A stretch of DNA of 9,899 bases from Proteobacteria bacterium UBA664 (GTDB lineage Bacteria; Pseudomonadota; Gammaproteobacteria; UBA7966). The translations under genes were made by a program, and so were the position numbers. Position 1 is the first letter of the stretch; each line of letters begins with the position of its first letter. A model generated the notes under the pieces. It saw nothing but the letters and a program-made list of their open reading frames with translations. It did no database searches and was not told where the DNA came from. Positions 1 through 6,656 of this stretch are shown in pieces. The stretch lies in assembly GCA_002299125.1 (NCBI GenBank), contig DBNU01000221.1, positions 1 through 9,899 on the forward strand, read 5' to 3'.

Positions 1-301
1 TGAGACGACCGGTCTCGCGGGCGTGGGCTCGCGCCACTTCGATGGCGGCAGGGGAGGCATCGATGCCGGTGACGCGCGCCCCGGCCGCCGCGAGTGCCTC
101 GGTGAGGAGGCCACCACCGCAGCCGACATCGAGCACCCGGGCACCCGCGAGGTTCGCGACCTCAGCAATCCAGGCCGCACGGACGGGGTTGATGTCGTGC
201 AGGGCACGGAAGTCGCCGTGTCGGTCCCACCAGTGGCTGGCAGAACCATCGAAGCGCTCGACTTCTGCTGGGTCGAGGTTGGGAGATGCCGGCGAGCTCA
301 T
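1..301 (-). CDS. ubiG: 3-demethylubiquinol 3-O-methyltransferase UbiG, N-terminal part (runs off left edge)
   Basis: This is the first 100 codons of a SAM-dependent O-methyltransferase that acts in both O-methylation steps of ubiquinone synthesis at the cytoplasmic face of the membrane. The N-terminal block typical of UbiG is visible: FDGSASHWWDRHGDFRALHD at about residues 17-36, followed by NPVRAAWI. The glycine-rich SAM-binding motif I (VLDVGCGGGLL) lies at about 56-66, and the acidic end of the second strand (GIDAS) at about 79-83. UbiG is usually 230-240 residues, so roughly 40% is present and the C-terminal part is outside the window. The ATG at 301 is preceded by AGGAAG about 10 nt upstream and gives the usual family N-terminus. 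It reads in the same direction as the signalling operon, but 202 bp separate it from the last gene there, so it probably has its own promoter. Identification is by remembered family motifs and is strong. Confidence 0.93.
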   Translation of the reverse strand, partial: MSSPASPNLDPAEVERFDGSASHWWDRHGDFRALHDINPVRAAWIAEVANLAGARVLDVGCGGGLLTEALAAAGARVTGIDASPAAIEVARAHARETGRL

Positions 302-470
302 CGGTCGGAAGCTTCCTCTTGAATGGATTTTTGGATTTCCAGAAGCAGGGCGCCCGGTAGCATCGGTATGTCCGCCACCCTCACGAGGCGTTTCGAGATC
401 GGGCCGAAGCCTAGCACGCGACCTGCAATCTCTGGTGCCTGCCGGGTCAGCGACGCCGGAGGATGAGGTG

Positions 471-488
471 CTGGCCTGGACAGGCCAG
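471..488. terminator. Perfect 8-bp inverted repeat downstream of the signalling operon; possible hairpin terminator
   Basis: CTGGCCTG at 471-478 and CAGGCCAG at 481-488 are exact reverse complements separated by 2 nt; physically this is a 7-bp stem with a 4-nt loop. It lies 15 nt past the stop of the last gene of the minus-strand signalling operon (504) and upstream of ubiG, where a terminator would be expected. No T-run follows on either strand, so a classical intrinsic terminator is not shown. It could instead be an attenuating hairpin, an operator or chance in GC-rich DNA. Confidence 0.35.
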
Positions 489-503
489 GCGCTGCTCGGA
501 GAG

Positions 504-827
504 TCAGCGCGTGAAGGTGATGAACGCCATGAATGCCGCCGTCGCCAGTGCGACCGATAGCCCGAGTGACGCGAGCACCCGCAGCAGGAACGACCGGCGC
601 GCGGGCGCGCGCCAGCGCGCCGGCAATGGCTGGGTCGCCAGGAAGGCGGCATCCGGCTCCGTGCCCGCGACTGCGGGGGCGTCGTCATCTGCCCGCAGTC
701 TGCCGGCGACGACGGCCTCGATGAAGGCTCGCCGGGCGGCCCGATAGTGGACGGTGCCGAGTTCGCCGCGGGCGTACCGAGCGCTCAATCGGCGCAGACC
801 GCCCGGGGGCAGTTCGTCAGCGCTCAT
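504..827 (-). CDS. Small SHOCT-like protein with one C-terminal membrane span
   Basis: This is a 107-residue protein of unknown function. Residues about 11-37 look like a SHOCT (short C-terminal) domain, here at the N-terminus: LRRLSARYARGEL followed by HYRAARRAF, matching the usual pattern L..L..rYa.GeI...Eye..r. A polar linker rich in Asp, Ala and Pro follows at about 45-75. One hydrophobic segment (about 80-105, LLRVLASLGLSVALATAAFM) ends the protein, so it is probably tail-anchored with the SHOCT-like part in the cytoplasm. The ATG at 827 overlaps the end of the kinase gene by 11 nt and has AAGG about 10 nt upstream, which makes it the last gene of the signalling operon. The same motif occurs near the kinase N-terminus, so a shared partner or mutual contact is plausible. 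That role is inference. Confidence 0.75.
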   Translation of the reverse strand: MSADELPPGGLRRLSARYARGELGTVHYRAARRAFIEAVVAGRLRADDDAPAVAGTEPDAAFLATQPLPARWRAPARRSFLLRVLASLGLSVALATAAFMAFITFTR

Positions 828-2514
828 CGCTATCTGCCTTCACTTTCGGTGGCCGGTCCCGCCAGAGTGCACTCGCCTCCGCCCGGAAGGCGATGGCCAG
901 GGTCGCATCACCGCGCATCCCGGCCTCGGTGGCGCGCTGCAGGGCACGCTCGGCTGCGGCCATGCGTTCCTCGAGGCGTGTGGCGACAGCCACGGCATCG
1001 GCCTTGGTGCGCGCGGTGGCCGGCAGCGTAGCCAGCAGCGTGTGTGCCGCAGTCAGTCGGCCCTCGGCCATCTGTTGTTGCAGACGAGCAAGGGTGGCAC
1101 TGACGATGCGCGGATGTGCCGTCGGTGCCATGGCTTCGGTGACCGGCATGGCCTCGATGGGGGCAGGGGTCTCGACACCGGGGCGCAACCACAGCACGAG
1201 CAGCGCCACCACCAGCCCGCCGGCCAGCGCGCTGGTGGTGCGCCGCCAGCGCGTGAGCATCAGAGCCAGGTCGTGCAGGGACAGGCCGGGCACGGGATGC
1301 GGACGCAAACCGTCGATGAATTCGCTGACGCTCTGGCAGCGATCCTCGCGCCGAAAGGCCAGACCGCGTGCGAGAGTTGCGTTCTGCCGTGGGCTCAGAC
1401 CGCGCACCGGAGGCGGGACCAGGCCCGCATCGCGCGCGCGGTTGGCTGGCGTCTTGTTGAAGGGGTGCCGGCCCGTCAGCAGTTCGTGGGTGACACAGGC
1501 CAGCGCGTAGATGTCATCGCGGGTGTCGGAATCCTGCCCGTCGAGCATCTCGGCACTGGCATAGGCCGGTGTCAGCGCACCCCATTTCCCCGGGTCATAG
1601 AGTGTCTTGGCCATGTCGATCTGCCCGGGTGTCTTGGCAGCCCGCGCGATGCCGAAGTCGAAGACCTTGATGCTGCCGTGATCGGTCAGGAAGCAATTGC
1701 CCGGCTTGAAGTCTGAATGCACGATCTGGCGCTCGTGGGCGTAGGAGAGCGCCGCGGCCATGCCGGCCAGGATCGGCAAGGCCTCGGCAAAGGGCAGACC
1801 GCTCCGGGGCTTCACGACCTTGCGGATGTACTGATCGAGCGGCGTGCCGACCAGGAGCTCCATGGTCATGAAGACAGTCTCACCGGCCCGATCGAAGTCG
1901 TAGACGGTCGCGATGTTGGGATGCGCCAGCTTCTGTTGCCGGCTCGCCTCACGGGCCAGTGCGATGTAGGCGTCGGGGTAGCGCTGGAAGTCCTCGTTCA
2001 GCACCTTGAGTGCCACCCATGGATTCTTGTCCTCGACCTCCACCTTGCGCAGGTCCCGGCCCTTGAACACCGTGCTCATACCACCGGTGCCGATGACGGC
2101 GTCGAGGATGAAACGCTCCTTCAGGATGGCCCCCGGGCCGAGGACGAGCTGCTCGGCGGGCGCAGCCGTCGCCAGGGCGGGAGTGCCGTCGGCCGCCCTG
2201 TCCGGAGCGGGCGGGCGGGTGCGCTCGCCGTGCAGATTGAAATCCACCCGACGCCGCGGATCCCGGGCAGCCTCGCCGGCAATCGGACGGGCGATGGGGG
2301 CGTATTCGGGGGGGGAGCGGCGCACGTGGGCACGGATGTGGGCCAGGTGCGCGGCGCTGATATCGCCACGGCCGTAGGCGGCATCGAGACGCGCGAGCAC
2401 CTCGCGGGTGAGTCCCGGGGCTCGCTGCAGGGTGCGGTCCAGGTTGTGCAGGATTGCGCCGAGACACACCTTGCCACGACCGAGTGCGCGCAGGGTTTCG
2501 TCGAAGTTCGCCAT
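817..2514 (-). CDS. Membrane-anchored Ser/Thr protein kinase, PpkA-like, with extracytoplasmic helical domain
   Basis: A 565-residue Hanks-type kinase that transfers phosphate from ATP to Ser/Thr of partner proteins. Order of parts: an N-terminal helical, SHOCT-like region (about 10-65), a Pro/Ala-rich linker (65-125), the kinase domain (about 134-405), one membrane span (about 428-444) and a helical, Ala-rich outer part (about 468-555) resembling TPR-type pairs; no PASTA repeats are seen. Kinase motifs: glycine loop IGTGGMSTV (141-149), VALK lysine K170, catalytic loop HSDFKPGN (266-273, D268, K270, N273) and DFG (286-288). The Arg of HRD is Ser, making it a non-RD kinase, and the APE motif reads SAE (320-322). 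ATP-handling residues are intact, so it should be active. The ATG at 2514 lies 13 nt after the phosphatase stop; the frame stays open to 2910, but that extension overlaps the phosphatase gene and lacks kinase-family features. The context with PP2C and FHA genes recalls type VI PpkA sets, but no secretion genes are present here. Confidence 0.93.
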   Translation of the reverse strand: MANFDETLRALGRGKVCLGAILHNLDRTLQRAPGLTREVLARLDAAYGRGDISAAHLAHIRAHVRRSPPEYAPIARPIAGEAARDPRRRVDFNLHGERTRPPAPDRAADGTPALATAAPAEQLVLGPGAILKERFILDAVIGTGGMSTVFKGRDLRKVEVEDKNPWVALKVLNEDFQRYPDAYIALAREASRQQKLAHPNIATVYDFDRAGETVFMTMELLVGTPLDQYIRKVVKPRSGLPFAEALPILAGMAAALSYAHERQIVHSDFKPGNCFLTDHGSIKVFDFGIARAAKTPGQIDMAKTLYDPGKWGALTPAYASAEMLDGQDSDTRDDIYALACVTHELLTGRHPFNKTPANRARDAGLVPPPVRGLSPRQNATLARGLAFRREDRCQSVSEFIDGLRPHPVPGLSLHDLALMLTRWRRTTSALAGGLVVALLVLWLRPGVETPAPIEAMPVTEAMAPTAHPRIVSATLARLQQQMAEGRLTAAHTLLATLPATARTKADAVAVATRLEERMAAAERALQRATEAGMRGDATLAIAFRAEASALWRDRPPKVKADSDER

Positions 2515-2527
2515 CGCCGCGACTGAC

Positions 2528-3304
2528 TCAGGCAGCCGGAGCCGTGGTGATGTCAACCACAAGACAAGTGATGTTATCGCTTCCCCCCAGCGCGAGACTT
2601 CTGTCCAGCAGGGCCTTGGCGCAGGCCTCCGGGTCGTGGATCGCGGCCAGGAGGCTGGCGATTTCCTCGTCTGCGACATGGCGATCAAGGCCATCGGAGC
2701 AGAGCAGGAAGCGGTCGCCCGCGCAGATGGGCAGCAACTCCATTTCCAGGTGCAGCGTGTCCCCCGCGCCGACGGCGCGCGTGATGCGGTTGGCAAGCGG
2801 ATGATCAGCGGCAGCCGTGACCTCCAGCAGACCCTGGTCGATGAGCGACTGCACCACCGAGTGATCGTGCGAAAGCCGGTACATGAGGCCATTCCGCAAC
2901 TGGTAGGCACGGCTGTCGCCGGCCCAGATCACCACGGCGTGCCCGTCGCGCAGCAGCAGGGCGATCACCGTCGAACCAATGACACCACCGACTGCGAGAC
3001 CACGCTCCCGCAGATGCTGATGCACCGACAGCAGGGCGTCCTCGGTGGCTTCGACCAGTGCGGCCAGATTGCCTGCAAAGGTCAGGGTTTCCAGGCTGGC
3101 CGTGACCTGCCCGCTCGCGTAATCGCCCCGCTCGTGTCCGCCCATGCCGTCTGCCACTACCCAGACACCGAGGTCGGGACGCAGCAGACAGGCGTCCTCG
3201 TTGTGGCTGCGAATGTGGCCCCGATGGGTCGCGGAAGCACTGCGGCAAGCGAATCGAAGCGACGGGCCGCCCACTCCCTCGGGAAGGTGTGAAGGGCGAT
3301 TCAC
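2528..3304 (-). CDS. PP2C-family Ser/Thr protein phosphatase (PppA/Stp1-like)
   Basis: A 258-residue cytoplasmic metal-dependent phosphatase that removes phosphate from Ser/Thr, the expected eraser for the adjacent kinase. The PP2C motif series is complete: GHIRSHNED (29-37, metal ligand E36), VVADGMGGH (49-57, D52 and G53), GSTVIALL (110-117), IWAGDSRAY (126-134), LCSDGL (201-206, D204) and GSDNITCLVV (241-250, D243). Length is normal for single-domain bacterial PP2C enzymes; no membrane span is seen. The start is a GTG at 3304 whose bases overlap the stop of the upstream cyclase gene as GTGA, so translation is probably coupled. The kinase follows after 13 nt. Catalytic activity is well supported; the substrate (kinase, cyclase-FHA protein or others) is inference. 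Confidence 0.95.
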   Translation of the reverse strand: MNRPSHLPEGVGGPSLRFACRSASATHRGHIRSHNEDACLLRPDLGVWVVADGMGGHERGDYASGQVTASLETLTFAGNLAALVEATEDALLSVHQHLRERGLAVGGVIGSTVIALLLRDGHAVVIWAGDSRAYQLRNGLMYRLSHDHSVVQSLIDQGLLEVTAAADHPLANRITRAVGAGDTLHLEMELLPICAGDRFLLCSDGLDRHVADEEIASLLAAIHDPEACAKALLDRSLALGGSDNITCLVVDITTAPAA

Positions 3305-4206
3305 TGCACGATGTCGAAGGTGATGATGCCGGATGGACGTTCGTGGAAAGGGCGCCCCAGGCTGATCTGGCCGCTGCCACTCAAGGCCATTTCCTCACGG
3401 CGCAGGAAGTGTTCGTCGCCATCCTGCAGCAGATAGGTCCCATTCAGGCTCTGGTCGATGAGGAAGAAGCGGCCGCGACGGAACTCGACCACGGCGTGCT
3501 GGCGGGAGGCGAGGCTTTCGTCCACGGCGATCTCCGCGCTGGAGCTGCGCCCGAGCACAGTACGCGTGCGCTCCGCGTTCACGCTGTAGGTCTGGCCACG
3601 ATAGGCGAGGGTGAGGCAGCCGGGCTCGGCACCCATGGTCTTGAGCACGCCGCTGCCCATGCGGGTGGCGTCGTCCTGCAGCCAGAGCAGTTCGTGCAAT
3701 TCCATCGTCTCGCTCTTGCCCTTGATGTTTTCGCGGGCGATGAGCCGGCAGGAGGCCTGCAGGATGGGGCCGAAGCCCTCGAAGGTCTCGCGCGTGGTGA
3801 TGATCTGCCCGGCCTTGGCCTGGGCCGCCATGCGGGCAGCGATGTTCACCGCATCGCCATACACGTCACCGCCTTCCAGCAAGGCCGGCCCGAAGTGCAG
3901 GCCGACGCGGATCGCCAGTTGCAGCCCCTCGGGAACGAGGTCGCCGGTGTCGAGTTCGGCGATGGCCTCCTGCATGTCGCACACGGCGATCCCGGCGGCA
4001 TCCGGCTCGTGGAAGGTACACAGGGCCTCGTCACCGATGTACTTGATGACCGTGCCGGCGTGCCTCAGGGTCACGTCGCGCAGGGCATCCAGGCAGCGGG
4101 CGATGACCGCGCGCGCGATGTCGTCACCATGGCGCTCGTAGAGTTGCGTGCTGCCCGAGACGTCGGCGAAGACGATCACGAGGTGCCGGCTTACTGGTGA
4201 GCTCAC
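3301..4206 (-). CDS. Class III adenylate cyclase fused to a C-terminal FHA domain
   Basis: A 301-residue soluble two-domain protein. Residues about 7-175 form a class III nucleotide cyclase, making cAMP from ATP. All six key positions can be read: metal-binding D15 (FADVSGST) and D59, adenine-specifying K55 (KYIGDE) and D114 (DVYGDAVN), and transition-state N121 and R125 (NIAAR). The Lys/Asp pair points to ATP rather than GTP. Residues about 203-290 form an FHA domain, which binds phosphothreonine peptides: VLGRSSSAEI (217-226), SRQHA (234-238) and NGTY (255-258). No membrane span or signal peptide is seen. The GTG start at 4206 has GGAG 6 nt upstream (4213-4216). It is the first gene of the operon and overlaps the phosphatase start by 4 nt (GTGA). 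With the kinase and PP2C encoded next to it, phosphorylation-dependent control or recruitment of the cyclase is a reasonable inference. Homodimerisation is expected, as usual in the family. Confidence 0.94.
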   Translation of the reverse strand: MSSPVSRHLVIVFADVSGSTQLYERHGDDIARAVIARCLDALRDVTLRHAGTVIKYIGDEALCTFHEPDAAGIAVCDMQEAIAELDTGDLVPEGLQLAIRVGLHFGPALLEGGDVYGDAVNIAARMAAQAKAGQIITTRETFEGFGPILQASCRLIARENIKGKSETMELHELLWLQDDATRMGSGVLKTMGAEPGCLTLAYRGQTYSVNAERTRTVLGRSSSAEIAVDESLASRQHAVVEFRRGRFFLIDQSLNGTYLLQDGDEHFLRREEMALSGSGQISLGRPFHERPSGIITFDIVQ

Positions 4207-4557
4207 GCAGTGCTCCGTGGACGCCCGGGCACCCGGGATGTGCGGGAACCACTGGGCCCGGGCGGGGCCAGCGGTGTCTGCTCAGGGCGGGAAGGGTGTT
4301 GAGTGGGCATGTTCGGGCGGTCTGGGATTCATGAAGTGCTGCCTCGACGGTGCCCCGGAAAACGTGCCCGCCAAGCGTATCCGCAAAGGTGGAGAGGGGC
4401 CACTGCAATCAGGGTCGGTCAATCTGAGCGGTGACAATCGGTGTCGGGAGGCTGCGTGCTACGCTGCGCCTGGACGCGGCTTGTGTGCCAATGCGTGGTG
4501 AGCACGCCGCGCGTATCCAGGCCTCTGGTTATAAGAATCGATTTCGGGATTCGTAGC
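4207..4557. other. Divergent intergenic region between the cyclase operon and the isomerase gene
   Basis: These 351 bp separate two divergently read transcription units, so promoters for both are expected here. No convincing paired -35/-10 set could be picked out on either strand, and no clear CRP-type palindrome is seen. Next to the cyclase ribosome-binding site lie three CCCGGG hexamers (4224-4229, 4232-4237, 4257-4262); the first two can fold into a 5-bp stem with a 4-nt loop just upstream of GGAG. Open frames crossing the region have no recognisable protein features and are probably chance. Confidence 0.6.
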
Positions 4558-5763
4558 ATGGGAAACACCCACGTCTTATCGGCCATCATCGTTGCCACCG
4601 CAGTGGGGTTTGCCGCTGGTGCATGGCTCGGTCTCGGGTTGGCGGATGGCCCACCCGCAAATGAGTTGCCGGCGGCGATTCCCCTGCATGCCGGCAACGG
4701 CGCGCCGGCAGGGCAGACAGCCCCACAGGTTGCGCTCGCTGGCCGGCCCGTCGTTGCCGCTGGCGTGCCTGCTGCGGGGGAGACGGCATCTGCGCTCGCA
4801 CGCGCCCCGGACGATGGCGCTGCGGTCGCGGCGACGGCTGCCGTGCCCGCCCTGACGCTGGCGGACATCGAGGCCCTGCTCGGGGCCCTGCCCGCGAACG
4901 AGCGCGACACCTGGCTGGCCGATGCCGAGGCCCTTGGTCGACTGGTGGAGGAGGAGTCCGCCCTGCGCTCGGTGCTGACCGCCGCAGAGGTCAACCGCGC
5001 CCTCGACGATTCCCTCACGGCGCTCCTGGTGCAGCGCGCCCGCGATCGGACCCTGGTGGACCTCTACCTCGCCCGGGTCGTGCGCGCGAACCTGAGCCCC
5101 GACTGGCCCGCAGAGGCGGATGTCACGCGGCTATTGCGCGAACAGCCCGAGCGCTTCCGTCTGCCTGAGCGGGTGCCGGTCTGGCAGATCTTCCTGCCGC
5201 TCGAGCCGGGTGCCGAGGCCGACAGCGAGGCGGCCGTGCTCGCGCGAGCGCGCGAGCTCGCGGGCACCTTGCGCAAGGGCAAGGCGGAGTTCGCCGTGCT
5301 GGCCGGGCAGTATTCCGCCCATGCGGCGAGCCGTGCGGCAGGCGGCTACATGGGCCTGCTCGCGGTGGCCGACCTGCTGCCGGAGCTGCGCGCGTTGCTG
5401 GGTACCTTGACGCCCGGCACGGTAAGCGAGCCCGTGCAGAGCCCCCAAGGCTTTCACATCGTGCGTTTTGGTGAGCGATTGTCGGAGCGTGCGCTGCCCG
5501 AAGCGGAGGCGAAACCGCTCGCCCGGGAGCTGCTGGTGCGCGACGCGACGGTCGCGATCCGCGAGGCGGCGCTGCAGAAGATCCGCGAGACCCATCCAGT
5601 GAGTGTCAGTGCGGATGAGATCGACGCGTGGCATCAGGCCCTGTTGTCTCGTGACTGGTCCGACAGTGAGCCGGATGCGGGGATCACGCAGCCAGCCGAC
5701 GGCGAACAGACACCAGCGGTCGAGGTGGATGCGGCCGGGTCGCTGGCGCGACCGAGTCCCTGA
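4558..5763 (+). CDS. Signal-anchored parvulin-type peptidyl-prolyl isomerase (PpiC/PpiD-like)
   Basis: A 401-residue envelope protein. Residues about 6-27 form a hydrophobic N-terminal segment without an evident cleavage site, suggesting an inner-membrane anchor with the rest in the periplasm. An Ala/Pro-rich linker (30-98) and a helical region (about 99-200) precede the parvulin domain (about 205-307). Parvulin signatures include FAVLAGQYSAHAASRAAGGYMG (245-266) and the strand GFHIVRFGER (298-307). The first-strand His common in parvulins (the H of a typical rHIL motif) is Gln here (PVWQIF, Q210), while H300 is kept, so chaperone function may outweigh isomerase activity. The ATG at 4558 is chosen because it begins the hydrophobic segment; a GTG at 4441 would add 39 residues without signal character. 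The ribosome-binding site is weak. The SapC-family gene follows after 46 bp in the same direction, probably in one transcript. Its client proteins are unknown. Confidence 0.88.
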   Translation: MGNTHVLSAIIVATAVGFAAGAWLGLGLADGPPANELPAAIPLHAGNGAPAGQTAPQVALAGRPVVAAGVPAAGETASALARAPDDGAAVAATAAVPALTLADIEALLGALPANERDTWLADAEALGRLVEEESALRSVLTAAEVNRALDDSLTALLVQRARDRTLVDLYLARVVRANLSPDWPAEADVTRLLREQPERFRLPERVPVWQIFLPLEPGAEADSEAAVLARARELAGTLRKGKAEFAVLAGQYSAHAASRAAGGYMGLLAVADLLPELRALLGTLTPGTVSEPVQSPQGFHIVRFGERLSERALPEAEAKPLARELLVRDATVAIREAALQKIRETHPVSVSADEIDAWHQALLSRDWSDSEPDAGITQPADGEQTPAVEVDAAGSLARPSP

Positions 5764-5809
5764 CAGCAACCGAGAAGCAGTCTGAGACCCTTCGCCCGAG
5801 GATCCGCCC

Positions 5810-6574
5810 ATGAGCACGCCCGCCCCAGTCAATCCCCTGTTCTATCGGCAGATCGTCCCGGTCTCTGCCGAGTTCCACCGCGACCTCTTTCTCGATCCGG
5901 CCGCAGGCTTTGGCTTTGCGAGCGAGACCAACTCCGTTTATGTGCTGGCCGGGGAGTTCGCTGCTGCGGCGCGTGAGTACCCCATCGTCTTCGCCGACGG
6001 CGGCGAGCGCCGTGCCGTGCCGGTGGTCATGCTGGGTCTGCGACCACGCCAGAACCTCTATCTCGCCGCTGACGGTCGCTGGCAGGCCGACTATCTGCCG
6101 GCCTACGTGCGCCGCTATCCCTTCGTGCTGGCGAACGCCGCCACCGCCACCGGCGCGGGCGCGGAGGCGCGCTACACCGTCTGCCTCGACAGCGCCTGGC
6201 CCGGATTCAACCGTGAGGCGAGGGGTGAAAGGCTGCTCGCCGCAGACGGTTCGCCCGGCCCGCTCATGGAACGCACGCTGAGCTTCCTGCAGGAATTTCA
6301 GGCCCAGTGGCTGCTGACCGAGGCCTTCTGTGAGCGCATCCAGGCCCTGGGTCTGCTGCAACCGATGACTGCCAATGTGCGCACCGCGGCCGGCGAGGAG
6401 TTCTCCCTGTCGGGTTTCTCCTGCGTGCAGCGCGATGCCGTGCGCGCGCTCGACGCGGCGACGCTCAAGGAACTGGTCGCCAACGATTATCTGCAGGCCA
6501 TCCATCTGCATCTCTGGTCGCTGGACAACCAGCAGCGGCTGCTTGCACGCTATGAGCGACGAGGCGTCGTCTGA
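5810..6574 (+). CDS. SapC family protein
   Basis: A 254-residue protein matching the SapC family, named after a gene linked to S-layer protein in Campylobacter; its biochemical role is not settled. Recognisable features: the N-terminal block NPLFYRQIVPVSAEFHRD (8-25), the strand EYPIVF (56-61), MLGLRPRQNLYLAADGRW (74-91), YLPAYVRRYPF (95-105) and a helical C-terminal half ending in NDYLQAIHLHLWSLDN (225-240). Length fits the family. No signal peptide or membrane span is seen, so a cytoplasmic location is likely. The ATG at 5810 has GAGGAT about 7 nt upstream. It lies 46 bp after a periplasmic folding factor, which fits a shared role in export or surface-protein maturation, though this is inference. 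An open frame of similar length on the opposite strand is a GC-rich shadow. Confidence 0.9.
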   Translation: MSTPAPVNPLFYRQIVPVSAEFHRDLFLDPAAGFGFASETNSVYVLAGEFAAAAREYPIVFADGGERRAVPVVMLGLRPRQNLYLAADGRWQADYLPAYVRRYPFVLANAATATGAGAEARYTVCLDSAWPGFNREARGERLLAADGSPGPLMERTLSFLQEFQAQWLLTEAFCERIQALGLLQPMTANVRTAAGEEFSLSGFSCVQRDAVRALDAATLKELVANDYLQAIHLHLWSLDNQQRLLARYERRGVV

Positions 6575-6656
6575 GCGAACGCTGGCTCTGGTGGGCGTCT
6601 AACGCAGTGCTGTGGGGTAAGGAGCAGTTCGACGGATTCATCGGGAAAGGTATCTC

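Noticed and set aside
754..1716. 320-codon plus-strand frame opposite the kinase
   Set aside because: Shadow of the kinase gene, with no domain and a repetitive Gln/Gly/Arg composition.
2515..2910. Upstream in-frame extension of the kinase gene by 132 codons
   Set aside because: It overlaps the PP2C gene on the same strand in another frame and carries no kinase-family features. The ATG at 2514 lies 13 nt after the phosphatase stop and starts a plausible helical domain.
3289..4200. 303-codon plus-strand frame opposite the cyclase-FHA gene
   Set aside because: The minus strand has complete cyclase and FHA motifs; the plus frame has none and is a typical antisense frame in GC-rich DNA.
504..4206. 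Type VI secretion regulatory locus (PpkA/PppA/Fha)
   Set aside because: Kinase, phosphatase and FHA are present, but the FHA is fused to a cyclase and no structural secretion gene is in the window.
4530..4535. TATAAG as a possible -10 box of the isomerase gene
   Set aside because: No acceptable -35 hexamer lies 16-18 nt upstream and the TG extension is offset by one base, so the promoter call is unsupported.
4441..4557. GTG at 4441 as the start of the isomerase gene
   Set aside because: The added 39 residues lack signal-peptide character and would bury the hydrophobic anchor; the ATG at 4558 places it at the N-terminus.
5684..6511. 275-codon minus-strand frame opposite the SapC-family gene
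   Set aside because: The plus strand carries the recognisable SapC-family protein; the minus frame shows no family features.
6552..6602. Short 16-codon frame overlapping the end of the SapC-family gene
   Set aside because: Too short, no family match, and a start inside the upstream gene without a clear ribosome-binding site.
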